The notes: generated by a model not told the origin, from the letters alone. DNA of 42,099 bases from Cesiribacter andamanensis AMV16 (GCF_000348925.1 NZ_AODQ01000029.1:1-42099), one strand, 5' to 3'; positions 8,797-20,249 are shown, numbered from the stretch's first letter. Made by a program: numbers and translations.

Positions 8797-9864
8797 TTAG
8801 AATTGAATGGTTAGGTTCAGCCACACCGTTACAGCCATCAGCACCAGGTTGGCCAGGTTCAGCGGCAGCAGGTACTTCCACTCCAGGGTCAGCAGCTGGT
8901 CTACCCGCAGGCGCGGGAACGTCCAGCGGAACCACATCATCAGCAGCACCACCAGAAAGGTTTTGCCCAGGAACCAGAACACCCCCAGCCAGGGCAGCGA
9001 CTCGGTAATGCCAAAGGGCGACAGCCAGGCGCCGAAGAATACTATCACGGCAATGGCGGCAATGATGAACATGTTGATGAATTCGGCCAGGAAGAAGTAA
9101 GCAAACTTCATCCCCGAGTACTCGGTGTGGAAGCCGGCGCCCAGCTCCGATTCGGCCTCTACCAGGTCAAAGGGCGCCCGGTTGGTTTCGGCAGTGCCGG
9201 CAATCATAAAGATCATAAAGGCGATTAGGGCCGGGATATGCCCCTGCACAATCAGCCAGCCGCTCTTCTGCACCTCCACGATCTGCGACAGCTGCAGGCT
9301 GCCGGCCAGCAGCACCATGGTTACCAGCGACAGGCCCACCGACAGCTCGTAGCTGATGGTCTGCACCCCGCTGCGCATGGCCCCGATCATGGCATATTTG
9401 TTATTGCTGCCCCAGCCGGCCAGCAGGATGCCGATCACCCCTACCGAGGAAAGGGCAATGAGAAAGAACAGCCCGATGTTGATATCAAACACCTGCATGC
9501 TTTGGGAAAAGGGCAGCACGGCCAGCGCCATCAGGGCGGTTATGATCACAAAGTAAGGGGCCAGGTTAAAGAGGAATTTATCGGCCCGCACGGTGCCGGT
9601 CAGTTCTTTGGAGAGCAGCTTCAGCGCATCGGCCAGCGTTTGCATGGAGCCCCCGTAGCCCACCCGGTTGGGACCCAGGCGCAGCTGAAAGCGGGCGGCC
9701 ACCTTGCGCTCCAGCAGCACCAGAAACAGCCCGGCCACCGCAAAGATGGTTAAGTAGATAATGCCTACCAGCACCATTTCTGCCCCTTTGGCCAGCCCGG
9801 GGGGCAGGAGCGAGAACAGAAAGTCGTGCAGGCTTGGAATAAAGAGTAAGGAGGAGGTAAGCAT
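8797..9864 (-). CDS. nuoH: Complex I subunit H
   Basis: Membrane subunit that forms the quinone-binding chamber with NuoB and NuoD. It has 355 residues and about eight helices. Diagnostic segments are ERKVAARFQLRLGPNRVGYG near residues 50-70, and the acidic loop ETNRAPFDLVEAESELGAGF followed by YSGMKFAYFFLAEF. It directly follows nuoD (12 bases). In 14-subunit operons nuoE, nuoF and nuoG sit between these two genes; here they do not. Confidence 0.97.
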   Translation of the reverse strand: MLTSSLLFIPSLHDFLFSLLPPGLAKGAEMVLVGIIYLTIFAVAGLFLVLLERKVAARFQLRLGPNRVGYGGSMQTLADALKLLSKELTGTVRADKFLFNLAPYFVIITALMALAVLPFSQSMQVFDINIGLFFLIALSSVGVIGILLAGWGSNNKYAMIGAMRSGVQTISYELSVGLSLVTMVLLAGSLQLSQIVEVQKSGWLIVQGHIPALIAFMIFMIAGTAETNRAPFDLVEAESELGAGFHTEYSGMKFAYFFLAEFINMFIIAAIAVIVFFGAWLSPFGITESLPWLGVFWFLGKTFLVVLLMMWFRWTFPRLRVDQLLTLEWKYLLPLNLANLVLMAVTVWLNLTIQF

Positions 9865-9876
9865 AGCCTTCGCGGA

Positions 9877-10998
9877 TTAACGGTCTATATCAGGGATCAC
9901 AAGGTCCAGGGTAGCCATGGTGGCCACCAGGTCGCCGATTTTGCCCCCCACGGCAATGTGGTTGAGCAGCGAAAGGTTGGAGAATCCGGGCGAGCGGAAT
10001 TTCAGCCGGTAGGGGTTTTTGGTGCCGGTGCTGATGATGAACACCCCCAGCTCTCCGCGGGCCGTCTCCACCTTCTGGTAGAATTCTCCCTTGGGCAGCT
10101 TGATCACCGCATCGGTGGCCACCTGGTGGGGGCCTTCCGGGATGGCATCGATCAGCTGCTCGATAATGGCCACCGACTCCCACATTTCCTGGATGCGCAC
10201 CTGGTAGCGGGCAAAGGAATCGCCCTCGGTCCGCAGGGCTTCTTTGAACGTAACTTTGGGCAGGGCGCTGTAGGGGTGGTGCACCCGCACATCGCAGGAG
10301 TAGCCCGAGGCACGGCCCACCGGACCCGAAGCGCCAAAGGCAATGGCATCCTGGCGGCTCAGCACCCCTACCCCTTTGGTCCGTTTCTGAAAGATCACAT
10401 TGTCGGTCAGCAGGCGGTCGTACTCGGGCAGTTTGGTTTTGAAGTGCGCCAGAAATTCCCTGGTGCGGGCCACAAAGTTGGGGTGGATGTCGTGCATGAG
10501 GCCGCCCGGCACATTGTAGTTCATGGTGAGGCGGGCGCCGCAGGTCTCCTCAAAGATGTCGTTGATCATCTCCCGGTCCCGGAAGGCATAGAAGTAGCTG
10601 GTAAGAGCGCCCAGGTCCATGCCCATGACCCCCCACCAGAGGCAGTGGGAAGAGATGCGGATGAGCTCGTCCAGAATGGTGCGCACCACCTTTACCCGCT
10701 CGGGTACCTCCACGCCCAGGGCCGCTTCTACGGCCAGGCATACGGCCTCGTTGTTGATGTGGGAAGAGAGGTAGTCCAGCCGGTCGGTCAGGTGAATGAT
10801 CTGCTGGTAGCTGTTGCGCTCACACATTTTTTCGATGGAGCGGTGTATGTAACCCAGGTCGGGCTCTACTTTTTTGATGATCTCCCCATCCAGGGTGAGC
10901 AGGAGCCGAAGCACCCCATGGGTGGCCGGGTGCTGCGGCCCCATGTTGATGAAGTATTCTTCGGATTTGATAGGAGGAGCGATTGTTGCCGTTTCCAT
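9877..10998 (-). CDS. nuoD: Complex I subunit D (49-kDa subunit)
   Basis: Peripheral-arm subunit lining the quinone site, related to the large subunit of [NiFe] hydrogenases. It has 373 residues, slightly short for the family. The N-terminal motif NMGPQHPATHGVLRL contains the His of the quinone pocket, followed by EPDLGYIHRSIEKM. The family end ATLDLVIPDIDR is intact. It is not fused to NuoC. ATG 10998 follows the nuoC stop by six bases. Confidence 0.97.
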   Translation of the reverse strand: METATIAPPIKSEEYFINMGPQHPATHGVLRLLLTLDGEIIKKVEPDLGYIHRSIEKMCERNSYQQIIHLTDRLDYLSSHINNEAVCLAVEAALGVEVPERVKVVRTILDELIRISSHCLWWGVMGMDLGALTSYFYAFRDREMINDIFEETCGARLTMNYNVPGGLMHDIHPNFVARTREFLAHFKTKLPEYDRLLTDNVIFQKRTKGVGVLSRQDAIAFGASGPVGRASGYSCDVRVHHPYSALPKVTFKEALRTEGDSFARYQVRIQEMWESVAIIEQLIDAIPEGPHQVATDAVIKLPKGEFYQKVETARGELGVFIISTGTKNPYRLKFRSPGFSNLSLLNHIAVGGKIGDLVATMATLDLVIPDIDR

Positions 10999-11004
10999 GC
11001 TGCC

Positions 11005-11481
11005 TTATTTAACAATCATGTTCACTTCGTCGGTATAGTCCTTGCGCAGGGGGTAGCCCTCCCACTCGTCGGTGAGGAAGAGCTTTTTGAGGTTGGGGTG
11101 GTTGCGGAAGCGGATCCCGAAGAAATCGAATACCTCCCGCTCATGAAAGTTGGCCGTGGGCCAGAGGTGCGAAACGGAATCGAAGCAGGGCTCCTCCCGA
11201 TCGGCGGTCTGCACTTTTACTACCAGGATGTGGCGGTGGGTGGTGGATTCCAGGTGGTAGACCACCCCCAGCTCCTTGCCCCAGTCTACCCCGGTAAGGC
11301 AGAAGAGGTAATCGAACTGGGTTTCGGGGCTGCTTTTCAGCCGCTCCATCAGGCCCGACAGGTAGGCCGGGTCCAGGCTGATGGTGAGGTATTGGCTGCC
11401 TTCGGTGCTACACTGCAACTTGTCCGCTTCGGGCTCGGGAAACCAGCTGCCGATCAGGGCCTGTAATGCGTCGTTGCTCAT
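11005..11481 (-). CDS. nuoC: Complex I subunit C (30-kDa subunit)
   Basis: Peripheral-arm structural subunit of 158 residues. The family signature is seen in the C-terminal half: LWPTANFHEREVFDFFGIRF and then LTDEWEGYPLRKDY (the ERE-DxFGI...GHPLRKD-type motif). Starts at ATG 11481, four bases after the nuoB stop. It is separate from nuoD, unlike the fused nuoCD of some Bacteroidota. Confidence 0.96.
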   Translation of the reverse strand: MSNDALQALIGSWFPEPEADKLQCSTEGSQYLTISLDPAYLSGLMERLKSSPETQFDYLFCLTGVDWGKELGVVYHLESTTHRHILVVKVQTADREEPCFDSVSHLWPTANFHEREVFDFFGIRFRNHPNLKKLFLTDEWEGYPLRKDYTDEVNMIVK

Positions 11482-11485
11482 GGCA

Positions 11486-12103
11486 TCAGGTGTTTAAATA
11501 GCCTTCGTCAAAGCCCTCAATGGGGTTTACCTTATCCCGCAGGCGCTCTTTTTTGATCTTTTCCTGCAGCAGCAGCATGCCTTCCAGCAGGGCTTCGGGC
11601 CTGGGCGGGCAGCCGGGCACGTACACATCGACCGGGATGATGTGGTCGGCCCCTTTTACCACCGAATAGGAGTTGTAAAAGAAAGGACCGCCGGAGATGG
11701 CGCAGGCGCCCATGGCAATCACATACTTGGGCTCGGCCATCTGATCATAGAGGCGGCGCAGCACCGGGGCCATCTTATGGGTAATGGTGCCGGCAATCAC
11801 GATCAGGTCGGCCTGGCGTGGTGACGGTCTGGCTACCTCAAAGCCAAAGCGGGCATAGTCGTGGCGGGCCGCACCGGTCTGCATCATCTCGATGGCGCAG
11901 CAGCTGGTGCCGAAGTACAGCGACCAGAGCGAGTTGGCGCGCCCCCAGTTAATGATCTTGTCCAGGGTAGTGACGATGATGTTGGCGCCATTGCCGGCCG
12001 GAATAACCTTGCCGGGAAAATCGGCCGGAACAGCGGGGGTGCCTGCCGGTTTGGCCCCATTGCCTGAGGGGCAGGCCGGGGGGGTGATGGGTTCTACTGC
12101 CAT
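11486..12103 (-). CDS. nuoB: Complex I subunit B with N-terminal extension
   Basis: Carries cluster N2, the last Fe-S centre before quinone. Cluster ligands appear in [21 protein letters not shown] and [11 protein letters not shown] choose ATG 12103 (MAVEPITPP), one base beyond the nuoA stop; a longer frame to 12127 would overlap nuoA. This gives 205 residues. The first ~40 residues before [10 protein letters not shown] are rich in Pro, Gly and Ala and lack conservation to the core, an extension of unclear role. Confidence 0.95.
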   Translation of the reverse strand: MAVEPITPPACPSGNGAKPAGTPAVPADFPGKVIPAGNGANIIVTTLDKIINWGRANSLWSLYFGTSCCAIEMMQTGAARHDYARFGFEVARPSPRQADLIVIAGTITHKMAPVLRRLYDQMAEPKYVIAMGACAISGGPFFYNSYSVVKGADHIIPVDVYVPGCPPRPEALLEGMLLLQEKIKKERLRDKVNPIEGFDEGYLNT

Positions 12104-12104
12104 T

Positions 12105-12443
12105 TTAGTGCTCCTTTTTCCATGCATACAACAGCCCCGCTCCCAGTATGAGCAGGAAAATGAGAATTTCCACCAGCGCTACCACCCCTACGGTCTGGTA
12201 CACCACCGCCCAGGGAATCAGGAAGGCCATCTCGATATCGAAGATCAGGAAGAGAATGGCGAAGAGGTAGTAGCCCACCTTAAACTGCACCCAGGTAGGC
12301 CCTATGGTGGTCATGCCACTTTCATAAGGCTCCCGTTTCTGCAGGTTGTCGGATTTGTGGGAAAGCAGGTTGGAGATGAAATTGCCGCCGGCAACCAGCA
12401 CCACACCGGCCAGGAAGAAAACGATCAAGGCTTCTGCACCCAT
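12105..12443 (-). CDS. nuoA: Complex I subunit A
   Basis: Three-helix membrane subunit (112 residues) near the quinone channel. The marks are the cysteine-less loop [31 protein letters not shown] (conserved FxIFDxE) and the C-terminal helix ending YAWKKEH. First gene of the nuo cluster, 78 bases downstream of korB on the same strand. Confidence 0.96.
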   Translation of the reverse strand: MGAEALIVFFLAGVVLVAGGNFISNLLSHKSDNLQKREPYESGMTTIGPTWVQFKVGYYLFAILFLIFDIEMAFLIPWAVVYQTVGVVALVEILIFLLILGAGLLYAWKKEH

Positions 12444-12490
12444 CGTACTAAGCGTTAAAGGGTAAGCGATTTTGTGTTGGGGTGAAAGCA

Positions 12491-12512
12491 GCGCCCCTGC
12501 CAGCAGGGGCGC
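12491..12512 (-). terminator. GC-rich hairpin between korB and nuoA
   Basis: Inverted repeat GCGCCCCTGC (12491-12500) and GCAGGGGCGC (12503-12512). It forms a 9-bp stem with a four-base loop, nine bases beyond the korB stop. Only a weak T-containing tail (TGCTTTC) follows on the minus strand. It could be a partial terminator that sets the ratio of korAB to nuo transcripts, or an mRNA-processing barrier. Confidence 0.5.
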
Positions 12513-12521
12513 CGCACTCGT

Positions 12522-13535
12522 TTATTTTACCTCGTAGGTTTCGCCGGAGAAGAAGAGATCATCGGTCTTGGTGAAGCTCGATTTGGCCTTGATCTGTTCG
12601 GTCAGGGCATTTTCCCGCTCTTCCAGCGTATAATCCTCAAAACTTCTGATCACCCCCGTAGCCATGGGATACTCCAGGCGAATGAGCATGCCGTGCAGGG
12701 TGGGATCTTTTTCGTTGGCATCGTGCACCAGAATGTCGGCTTCGGTAATGCCATTTTCGCCCAGGGTCACCACCTCCAGCTTCAGGCCGCGCAGCACCAG
12801 CCCTTTTTCCCGGTTTTTGCCGAAGAGCATGGGCTTGCCATGCTCCAGGAAGATCTGCTTGTCTTCCTTCACATCTTTATGGGTGATGGCATCGTAGCAG
12901 CCGTCGTTGAAGATCACACAGTTCTGCAGCACCTCGATGAGGGTAGTGCCCTTGAATTTGTGCGCATCTACCAGTACCTGCGAGATCAGCTTGGGGCTGT
13001 TGCCGGCAATGCGGGCAAAAAAGCGGGCATTGGCGCCCAGGGCCAGCTCGCCGGGGTTAAAGGGGGGCTGGGTATTGCCGTAGGGCGAGGATTTTGTTTT
13101 CTGGCCCAGCAGCGAGGTGGGCGAGAATTGTCCCTTGGTAAGGCCGTAGATCTCGTTGTTGAACATCACGATGTTCAGGTCGATGTTGCGGCGCAGGGCA
13201 TGGATCAGGTGGTTGCCGCCAATGGCCATGGAGTCGCCATCGCCGGTGATCACCCATACGCTCAGGGCCGGGTTGGCCAGCTTAACGCCCGAGGCCACGC
13301 CCGGCGCCCGGCCGTGGATGCTGTGCATGCCATAGGTATCCATGTAGTAGGGAAAGCGGGACGAGCAGCCAATGCCGGATATGAACACCACATCTTCCTT
13401 GCGCACATTCATCTCGGGAAGCGCCTTTTGCATGGCCCGCAGCACTACGTAATCATCGCAGCCGGGGCACCAGCGCACTTCCTGATCGCTGGCAAAATCC
13501 TTAAAGGTATATGGGGGTACTGCTGTAGGTTCCAT
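12522..13535 (-). CDS. korB: 2-oxoacid:ferredoxin oxidoreductase, beta subunit
   Basis: TPP- and [4Fe-4S]-binding subunit that decarboxylates a 2-oxoacid (2-oxoglutarate most likely) with CoA and passes electrons to ferredoxin. It has 337 residues. Cluster ligands are C23 and C26 (WCPGCDDY), C57 (GIGCSSR) and C206 (LQNCVIF). The TPP/Mg motif is GDGDSMAIGGNHLIH near residue 98, ending with the FNNEIYGLTKGQ segment. ATG 13535 lies two bases after the korA stop. Substrate is inferred from the fused-alpha/gamma partner and from family resemblance; pyruvate is handled by the separate enzyme at 16131-19664. Confidence 0.93.
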   Translation of the reverse strand: MEPTAVPPYTFKDFASDQEVRWCPGCDDYVVLRAMQKALPEMNVRKEDVVFISGIGCSSRFPYYMDTYGMHSIHGRAPGVASGVKLANPALSVWVITGDGDSMAIGGNHLIHALRRNIDLNIVMFNNEIYGLTKGQFSPTSLLGQKTKSSPYGNTQPPFNPGELALGANARFFARIAGNSPKLISQVLVDAHKFKGTTLIEVLQNCVIFNDGCYDAITHKDVKEDKQIFLEHGKPMLFGKNREKGLVLRGLKLEVVTLGENGITEADILVHDANEKDPTLHGMLIRLEYPMATGVIRSFEDYTLEERENALTEQIKAKSSFTKTDDLFFSGETYEVK

Positions 13536-13537
13536 AC

Positions 13538-15406
13538 TTACACATGTTTTTTAAATTCCTGAATGAGCTCGTCGTTGGCAAAGGGCAGGCCCTGTACTTT
13601 GTTGAACTGGTCGAATGCCAGCTTGCCGTAGTGAATTTTTAGGATGCTGGCAAACTGCCCCGCGTTCAGCTCACAGACCAGGATCTTTTTAAAGCGGCCC
13701 AGCAGCTCGCCTGTGTTGGCAGGCAGGGGGTTGATGTAGTTGAAGTGCGCCAGGCCAATGGTGGTATAGCCTTCCCGCTTCATCTGCTTCACCGCCGAGT
13801 AAAGAGCGCCGTAGGTACCCCCCCAGCCCACTACCAGCAGATCGCCCTCTGAGGCAAACTCTACCTTCTGGTCGGGAATGTTCTGCTGCACGCGCCGCAC
13901 CTTTTCGGCCCGCAGGTCGGTCATTTTCTGGTGGTTTTCGGGTACGTGCGATACGTTGCCGCTCACAATGTCTTTTTCCAGACCCCCTACGCGGTGCTCC
14001 AGGCCAGGGGTGCCGGGCACAGCCCAGCTGCGGGCCAGCGTTTGCTCGTCCCGGCCGTAGGGGTGGGCGTTTTCGGAAGCCAGGGTAATCTTATGGTTGC
14101 GGATGGGTGGCATTTCGGCCACGGTCTTGATCTTCCAGGGGGCCGAGCCGTTGGCAATGTAGCCGTCGGTGAGCAGGATAACGGGGGTCATGTGCTCCAG
14201 GGCCAGGCGGGCCGCTTCGTAGGCATAATTGAAGCAGTTGGCCGGGGTGCTGGCGGCAATAACGATCACCGGGCTCTCGCCATTGCGTCCCCACATGGCC
14301 TGCAGCAGGTCCGATTGCTCTGTTTTTGTAGGCAGACCGGTAGAAGGGCCACCCCTTTGTACGTTAATGATCACCAGGGGCAGCTCCATCATGACTGCCA
14401 GGCCAATGGCTTCGCCTTTCAGCGCCAGGCCGGGGCCCGAGGTGGTGGTAACGGCCAGATCGCCGGCAAAGGCAGCGCCGATGGCCGAGGTAATGCCCGC
14501 AATCTCATCTTCGGCCTGAAAGGCCTTTACGCCAAAGTGCTTGTGCTTTACCAGCTCATGCAGGATATCGGTAGCCGGCGTAATGGGGTACGAGCCCAGA
14601 AAAAGCTCCAGCCCCGATTTTTCGGAAGCTGCCAGCAGGCCCCAGGCGGTGGCCGTATTGCCCATAATGATGCGGTAGGTGCCCTGCGGCATTTTGGCCG
14701 GCGAAATGGTGTAGGAGTTGGGGATCAGCTCCAGGGTTTCGGCATAGTAGAAGCCGGCATTCAGCACCTTGGTGTTGGCCTCGATCAGATGGGGCTTGTA
14801 CTTGAACTTCTTATTGATGAAATCGATGGTATGCTCGGTGGAGCGGTTGTACATCCAGTAGATCATGCCCAGGGAGAACATGTTCTTGCTGCGGGTAATG
14901 GCGCTGTTGTCCAGCCCTTCAATATCCTTTAAGGCCTCTTTGGTGAGGGAGGTCATGTCTACCTCAATCACCTTATAATTGGCCAGGCTGCCATCGTGCA
15001 GGGGGTTGGCGGTGTAGCCGGCCTTCTCCAGGTTCTTTTTAGTAAAAGCGTCGGTATCTACGATAATGGTATGGCCAGGCTTTACGGAATAGAGGTTGGT
15101 CTTGAGCGCCGCCGGGTTCATGGCCACCAGCAGGTCTACATTGTCGCCGGGGGTGCTGATCTCAATGCTGCCGATGTGTACCTGAAAGCCCGATACCCCA
15201 TAGAGGCTGCCCTGCGGCGCCCGGATCTCAGAAGGATAGTTGGGAAAGGTGGCAATGTCGTTGCCAAACATGGCCGAGGTATCGGTAAACTGGGTTCCGG
15301 TAAGCTGCATGCCGTCGCCGGAATCGCCAACAAAGCGTACCACCACAGCTTCCAGTACTTCGGGCTGCGGTTCTTTCTTTTCTAGAACAGGGATTTCTGT
15401 GATCAT
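13538..15406 (-). CDS. korA: 2-oxoacid:ferredoxin oxidoreductase, alpha subunit (gamma-alpha fusion)
   Basis: A 622-residue partner of the beta subunit at 12522-13535. Residues ~20-200 form the gamma domain (VVRFVGDSGDGMQLTGTQF, then NVDLLVAMNP). Residues ~245-480 form the alpha pyrimidine-binding domain (GSYPITPATD at ~271-280, AEDEIAGI, TTTSGPGLALKGEAIG, VQRGGPSTGLPTKTEQSDL). The C-terminal part, with LLVVGWGGTYGA, is the transketolase-C-like domain. It opens the minus-strand korAB-nuo cluster from ATG 15406. A Bacteroidota-type promoter box lies about 55 bases upstream. The enzyme would act in the TCA cycle, replacing or complementing NAD-linked 2-oxoglutarate dehydrogenase. Confidence 0.94.
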   Translation of the reverse strand: MITEIPVLEKKEPQPEVLEAVVVRFVGDSGDGMQLTGTQFTDTSAMFGNDIATFPNYPSEIRAPQGSLYGVSGFQVHIGSIEISTPGDNVDLLVAMNPAALKTNLYSVKPGHTIIVDTDAFTKKNLEKAGYTANPLHDGSLANYKVIEVDMTSLTKEALKDIEGLDNSAITRSKNMFSLGMIYWMYNRSTEHTIDFINKKFKYKPHLIEANTKVLNAGFYYAETLELIPNSYTISPAKMPQGTYRIIMGNTATAWGLLAASEKSGLELFLGSYPITPATDILHELVKHKHFGVKAFQAEDEIAGITSAIGAAFAGDLAVTTTSGPGLALKGEAIGLAVMMELPLVIINVQRGGPSTGLPTKTEQSDLLQAMWGRNGESPVIVIAASTPANCFNYAYEAARLALEHMTPVILLTDGYIANGSAPWKIKTVAEMPPIRNHKITLASENAHPYGRDEQTLARSWAVPGTPGLEHRVGGLEKDIVSGNVSHVPENHQKMTDLRAEKVRRVQQNIPDQKVEFASEGDLLVVGWGGTYGALYSAVKQMKREGYTTIGLAHFNYINPLPANTGELLGRFKKILVCELNAGQFASILKIHYGKLAFDQFNKVQGLPFANDELIQEFKKHV

Positions 15407-15460
15407 GGGGGGCGCTGATTAAGAATGGAAGAGGCGACTTTTATCAGTTTTTCGCTTGTT

Positions 15461-15468
15461 CAAAGCTA
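15461..15468 (-). promoter_or_regulatory. Bacteroidota -7 box (TAGCTTTG) upstream of korA
   Basis: Read on the minus strand the bases are TAGCTTTG, an exact match to TAnnTTTG. It is 55 bases before the korA ATG, implying a leader of about 45 bases. A T-rich stretch lies 20 or so bases upstream, but a clear TTTG -33 element is not present. It would drive korAB and perhaps nuoA-N. Confidence 0.5.
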
Positions 15469-15513
15469 GAATTCGCCTAAAGCAATAAAAATGATTCCCA
15501 TCACCTGCAAAAA

Positions 15514-15525
15514 TGACTTCAGTCA
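15514..15525. promoter_or_regulatory. Dyad TGAC-N4-GTCA, copy 1, korA/ferredoxin intergenic region
   Basis: TGACTTCAGTCA, perfectly symmetric and extendable to ATGACT-TC-AGTCAT (15513-15526). It is centred about 65 bases upstream of the inferred korA transcription start, a usual activator position for CRP/FNR-family regulators. The half site TGAC with four-base spacing resembles FNR-like dyads. The regulator itself is unknown. Confidence 0.45.
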
Positions 15526-15559
15526 TGTAAGGCCTCCTGATTACCATCATACCTAAACT

Positions 15560-15571
15560 TGACAACTGTCA
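15560..15571. promoter_or_regulatory. Dyad TGAC-N4-GTCA, copy 2, korA/ferredoxin intergenic region
   Basis: TGACAACTGTCA with arms TGACA/TGTCA, 46 bases centre to centre from copy 1 and 58 bases before the ferredoxin ATG. The two sites share outer half-sites while their centres differ, as expected for a protein-binding dyad pair in a divergent promoter region. An ATTTATCC direct repeat (15573-15580 and 15599-15606) follows towards the ferredoxin gene. Confidence 0.42.
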
Positions 15572-15628
15572 TATTTATCCTCTCTCAAGTGTGCCTACAT
15601 TTATCCCACCACTCAAAACACACTAGCT

Positions 15629-15979
15629 ATGGCACTTATCATTACTGAGGAATGCATCAACTGTGATGCCTGCATCTCAAAATGCCCAAATAACGCAATT
15701 CAGGAGCCGGACCAGGACTGGACCTTTGCCGACGGAACCAGCCTGCGCGGCCTGATCCGCACCCTAAACGGAGAAGAAGTTGATGCAGAGGCCAAGAACA
15801 GCCCCTTATCGGACGAATACTATTTTATTGTATCCGACAAGTGCACGGAATGCAAGGGCTTCCACGAAAAACCACAATGCGCATCGGTTTGCCCGGTAGA
15901 TTGCTGCATTCTTGACGAAAGTCATCTCGAAACCGAGGAGCAGCTTATGGAGAAAAAGGCCTGGTTACACGGCGCATAA
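15629..15979 (+). CDS. Alvin-type 2[4Fe-4S] ferredoxin
   Basis: Small cytosolic electron carrier of 116 residues. The first cluster motif is C9xxC12xxC15xxxC19P (CINCDACISKCP). The second is the expanded form C72xxC75-x8-C84xxxC88P followed by C92, as in Allochromatium-type ferredoxins. An acidic 50-residue segment separates the two motifs, longer than in minimal clostridial ferredoxins. Divergent from korA (222 bases) and upstream of the pyruvate oxidoreductase, it is the natural electron acceptor of both enzymes and a candidate donor to complex I. A terminator follows, so it has its own transcript. Confidence 0.93.
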   Translation: MALIITEECINCDACISKCPNNAIQEPDQDWTFADGTSLRGLIRTLNGEEVDAEAKNSPLSDEYYFIVSDKCTECKGFHEKPQCASVCPVDCCILDESHLETEEQLMEKKAWLHGA

Positions 15980-15999
15980 CAGTAAGAAGCCATGCAAAC

Positions 16000-16042
16000 A
16001 ATGCCATCTGATACCCCCACCGGCTATTAGATGGCATTTTTT
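16000..16042 (+). terminator. Intrinsic terminator after the ferredoxin gene
   Basis: Perfect 10-bp stem AATGCCATCT (16000-16009, first base at 16000 pairing outermost) with AGATGGCATT (16029-16038), followed by a run of T to 16042. It separates the ferredoxin transcript from the pyruvate:ferredoxin oxidoreductase gene, which then needs its own promoter within 16043-16130. No TAnnTTTG box is evident there. Confidence 0.85.
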
Positions 16043-16130
16043 GCAATAAAAGAGCTTACTATCTGCAAATATATGTCCACAGGGTGACCCCCTTTTAGAA
16101 TATACATCGCTTACGCTTATACTACCCGTG

Positions 16131-19664
<3,534 letters not shown>

Positions 19665-19706
19665 GGCGCCAGCCCCCTGTTGAGCAGCCTAATGAAGCGG
19701 GCACCC

Positions 19707-19737
19707 CCCCTGCAGCATCAGCCGGATGCTGTAGGGG
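19707..19737 (+). terminator. Hairpin after the pyruvate oxidoreductase gene
   Basis: CCCCTGCAGCATC (19707-19719) pairs with GATGCTGTAGGGG (19725-19737) through 13 positions with one G-T wobble and a five-base loop. No T tract follows. It lies 42 bases after the stop and is flanked by two imperfect copies of GCCAGCCC..TGAGCAGC (19668-19688 and 19737-19758). Terminator or 3' structure. Confidence 0.45.
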
Positions 19738-19817
19738 CCAGCCCACCTCATGAGCAGCTGAGCAGCACTATTTTCCCTACCAACTCCATGGCACTCCACC
19801 CTTTTACCTGAACAAAG

Positions 19818-20195
19818 ATGGAACCTACCGCCAACCAGCTATTTAGCGAAGCAATCGATAAATTAAATCAAGCCAAGAACGAGTTTTTCAGGCCGCAGGA
19901 AGACCTGTCACCCGATGTGATCTGCCAGAATGCCCAGCTTGCCGTAGAGCACTTTCTGCGGGGATACCTGCTGAATGAATCCCTTGATCCGTCTGAGTTT
20001 ACCACGCTGGAAGAGCTCTTTGATGAATGTGCTTTTATGAACATTCATTTCAACCGCATTGACATTTCGGCCTTCCGCTGCCGCTCAGAGTTGCCCAACA
20101 GCCGGGGCTGCGCGGATATTCCCAAGGTCTGCAGCTGCCTTACGGTAGCCAGCCGGCTGGAGTGCCTGATCCGGGAAGAAAACCTGATCACTTAG
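19818..20195 (+). CDS. HEPN-like helical protein, cysteine-containing
   Basis: A 125-residue soluble protein. Residues ~8-60 look like the HEPN four-helix core: helix ANQLFSEAIDKLNQAKNEF, then DVICQNAQLAVEHFLRGYLL, where AxLAVEhxLrgyLL is the usual HEPN signature. The catalytic RxxxxH ribonuclease motif of toxin HEPN proteins is not present, and no nucleotidyltransferase partner is adjacent, so it is probably not a toxin. The C-terminal part contains five cysteines (two in CSC), which could bind metal. It lies 153 bases behind the pyruvate oxidoreductase and ahead of a strong terminator. Function unknown. Confidence 0.7.
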   Translation: MEPTANQLFSEAIDKLNQAKNEFFRPQEDLSPDVICQNAQLAVEHFLRGYLLNESLDPSEFTTLEELFDECAFMNIHFNRIDISAFRCRSELPNSRGCADIPKVCSCLTVASRLECLIREENLIT

Positions 20196-20218
20196 CGGCT
20201 ACTGCTATCCTCTCCTTT

Positions 20219-20249
20219 AGCGCTTCGGTTTCCCGAAGCGCTTTTTTTT
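20219..20249 (+). terminator. Strong intrinsic terminator after the HEPN-like gene
   Basis: Perfect 10-bp stem AGCGCTTCGG (20219-20228) and CCGAAGCGCT (20233-20242) with a TTTC loop and eight consecutive T at 20242-20249. It isolates the sensory locus that follows. Confidence 0.93.

Noticed and set aside
8366-8935. Longer NuoI start reaching into nuoH
   Set aside because: The added Pro/Ala-rich residues come from the nuoH frame; MSYFTEIYHG at 8791 fits the family and the operon spacing.
9958-11466. 502-codon open frame opposite nuoC and nuoD
   Set aside because: Same shadow effect: nuoC and nuoD are unambiguous, and the antisense product has no recognisable motif.
13931-14932. 333-codon open frame antisense to korA
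   Set aside because: Opposite a well-conserved alpha subunit; no motif of its own.
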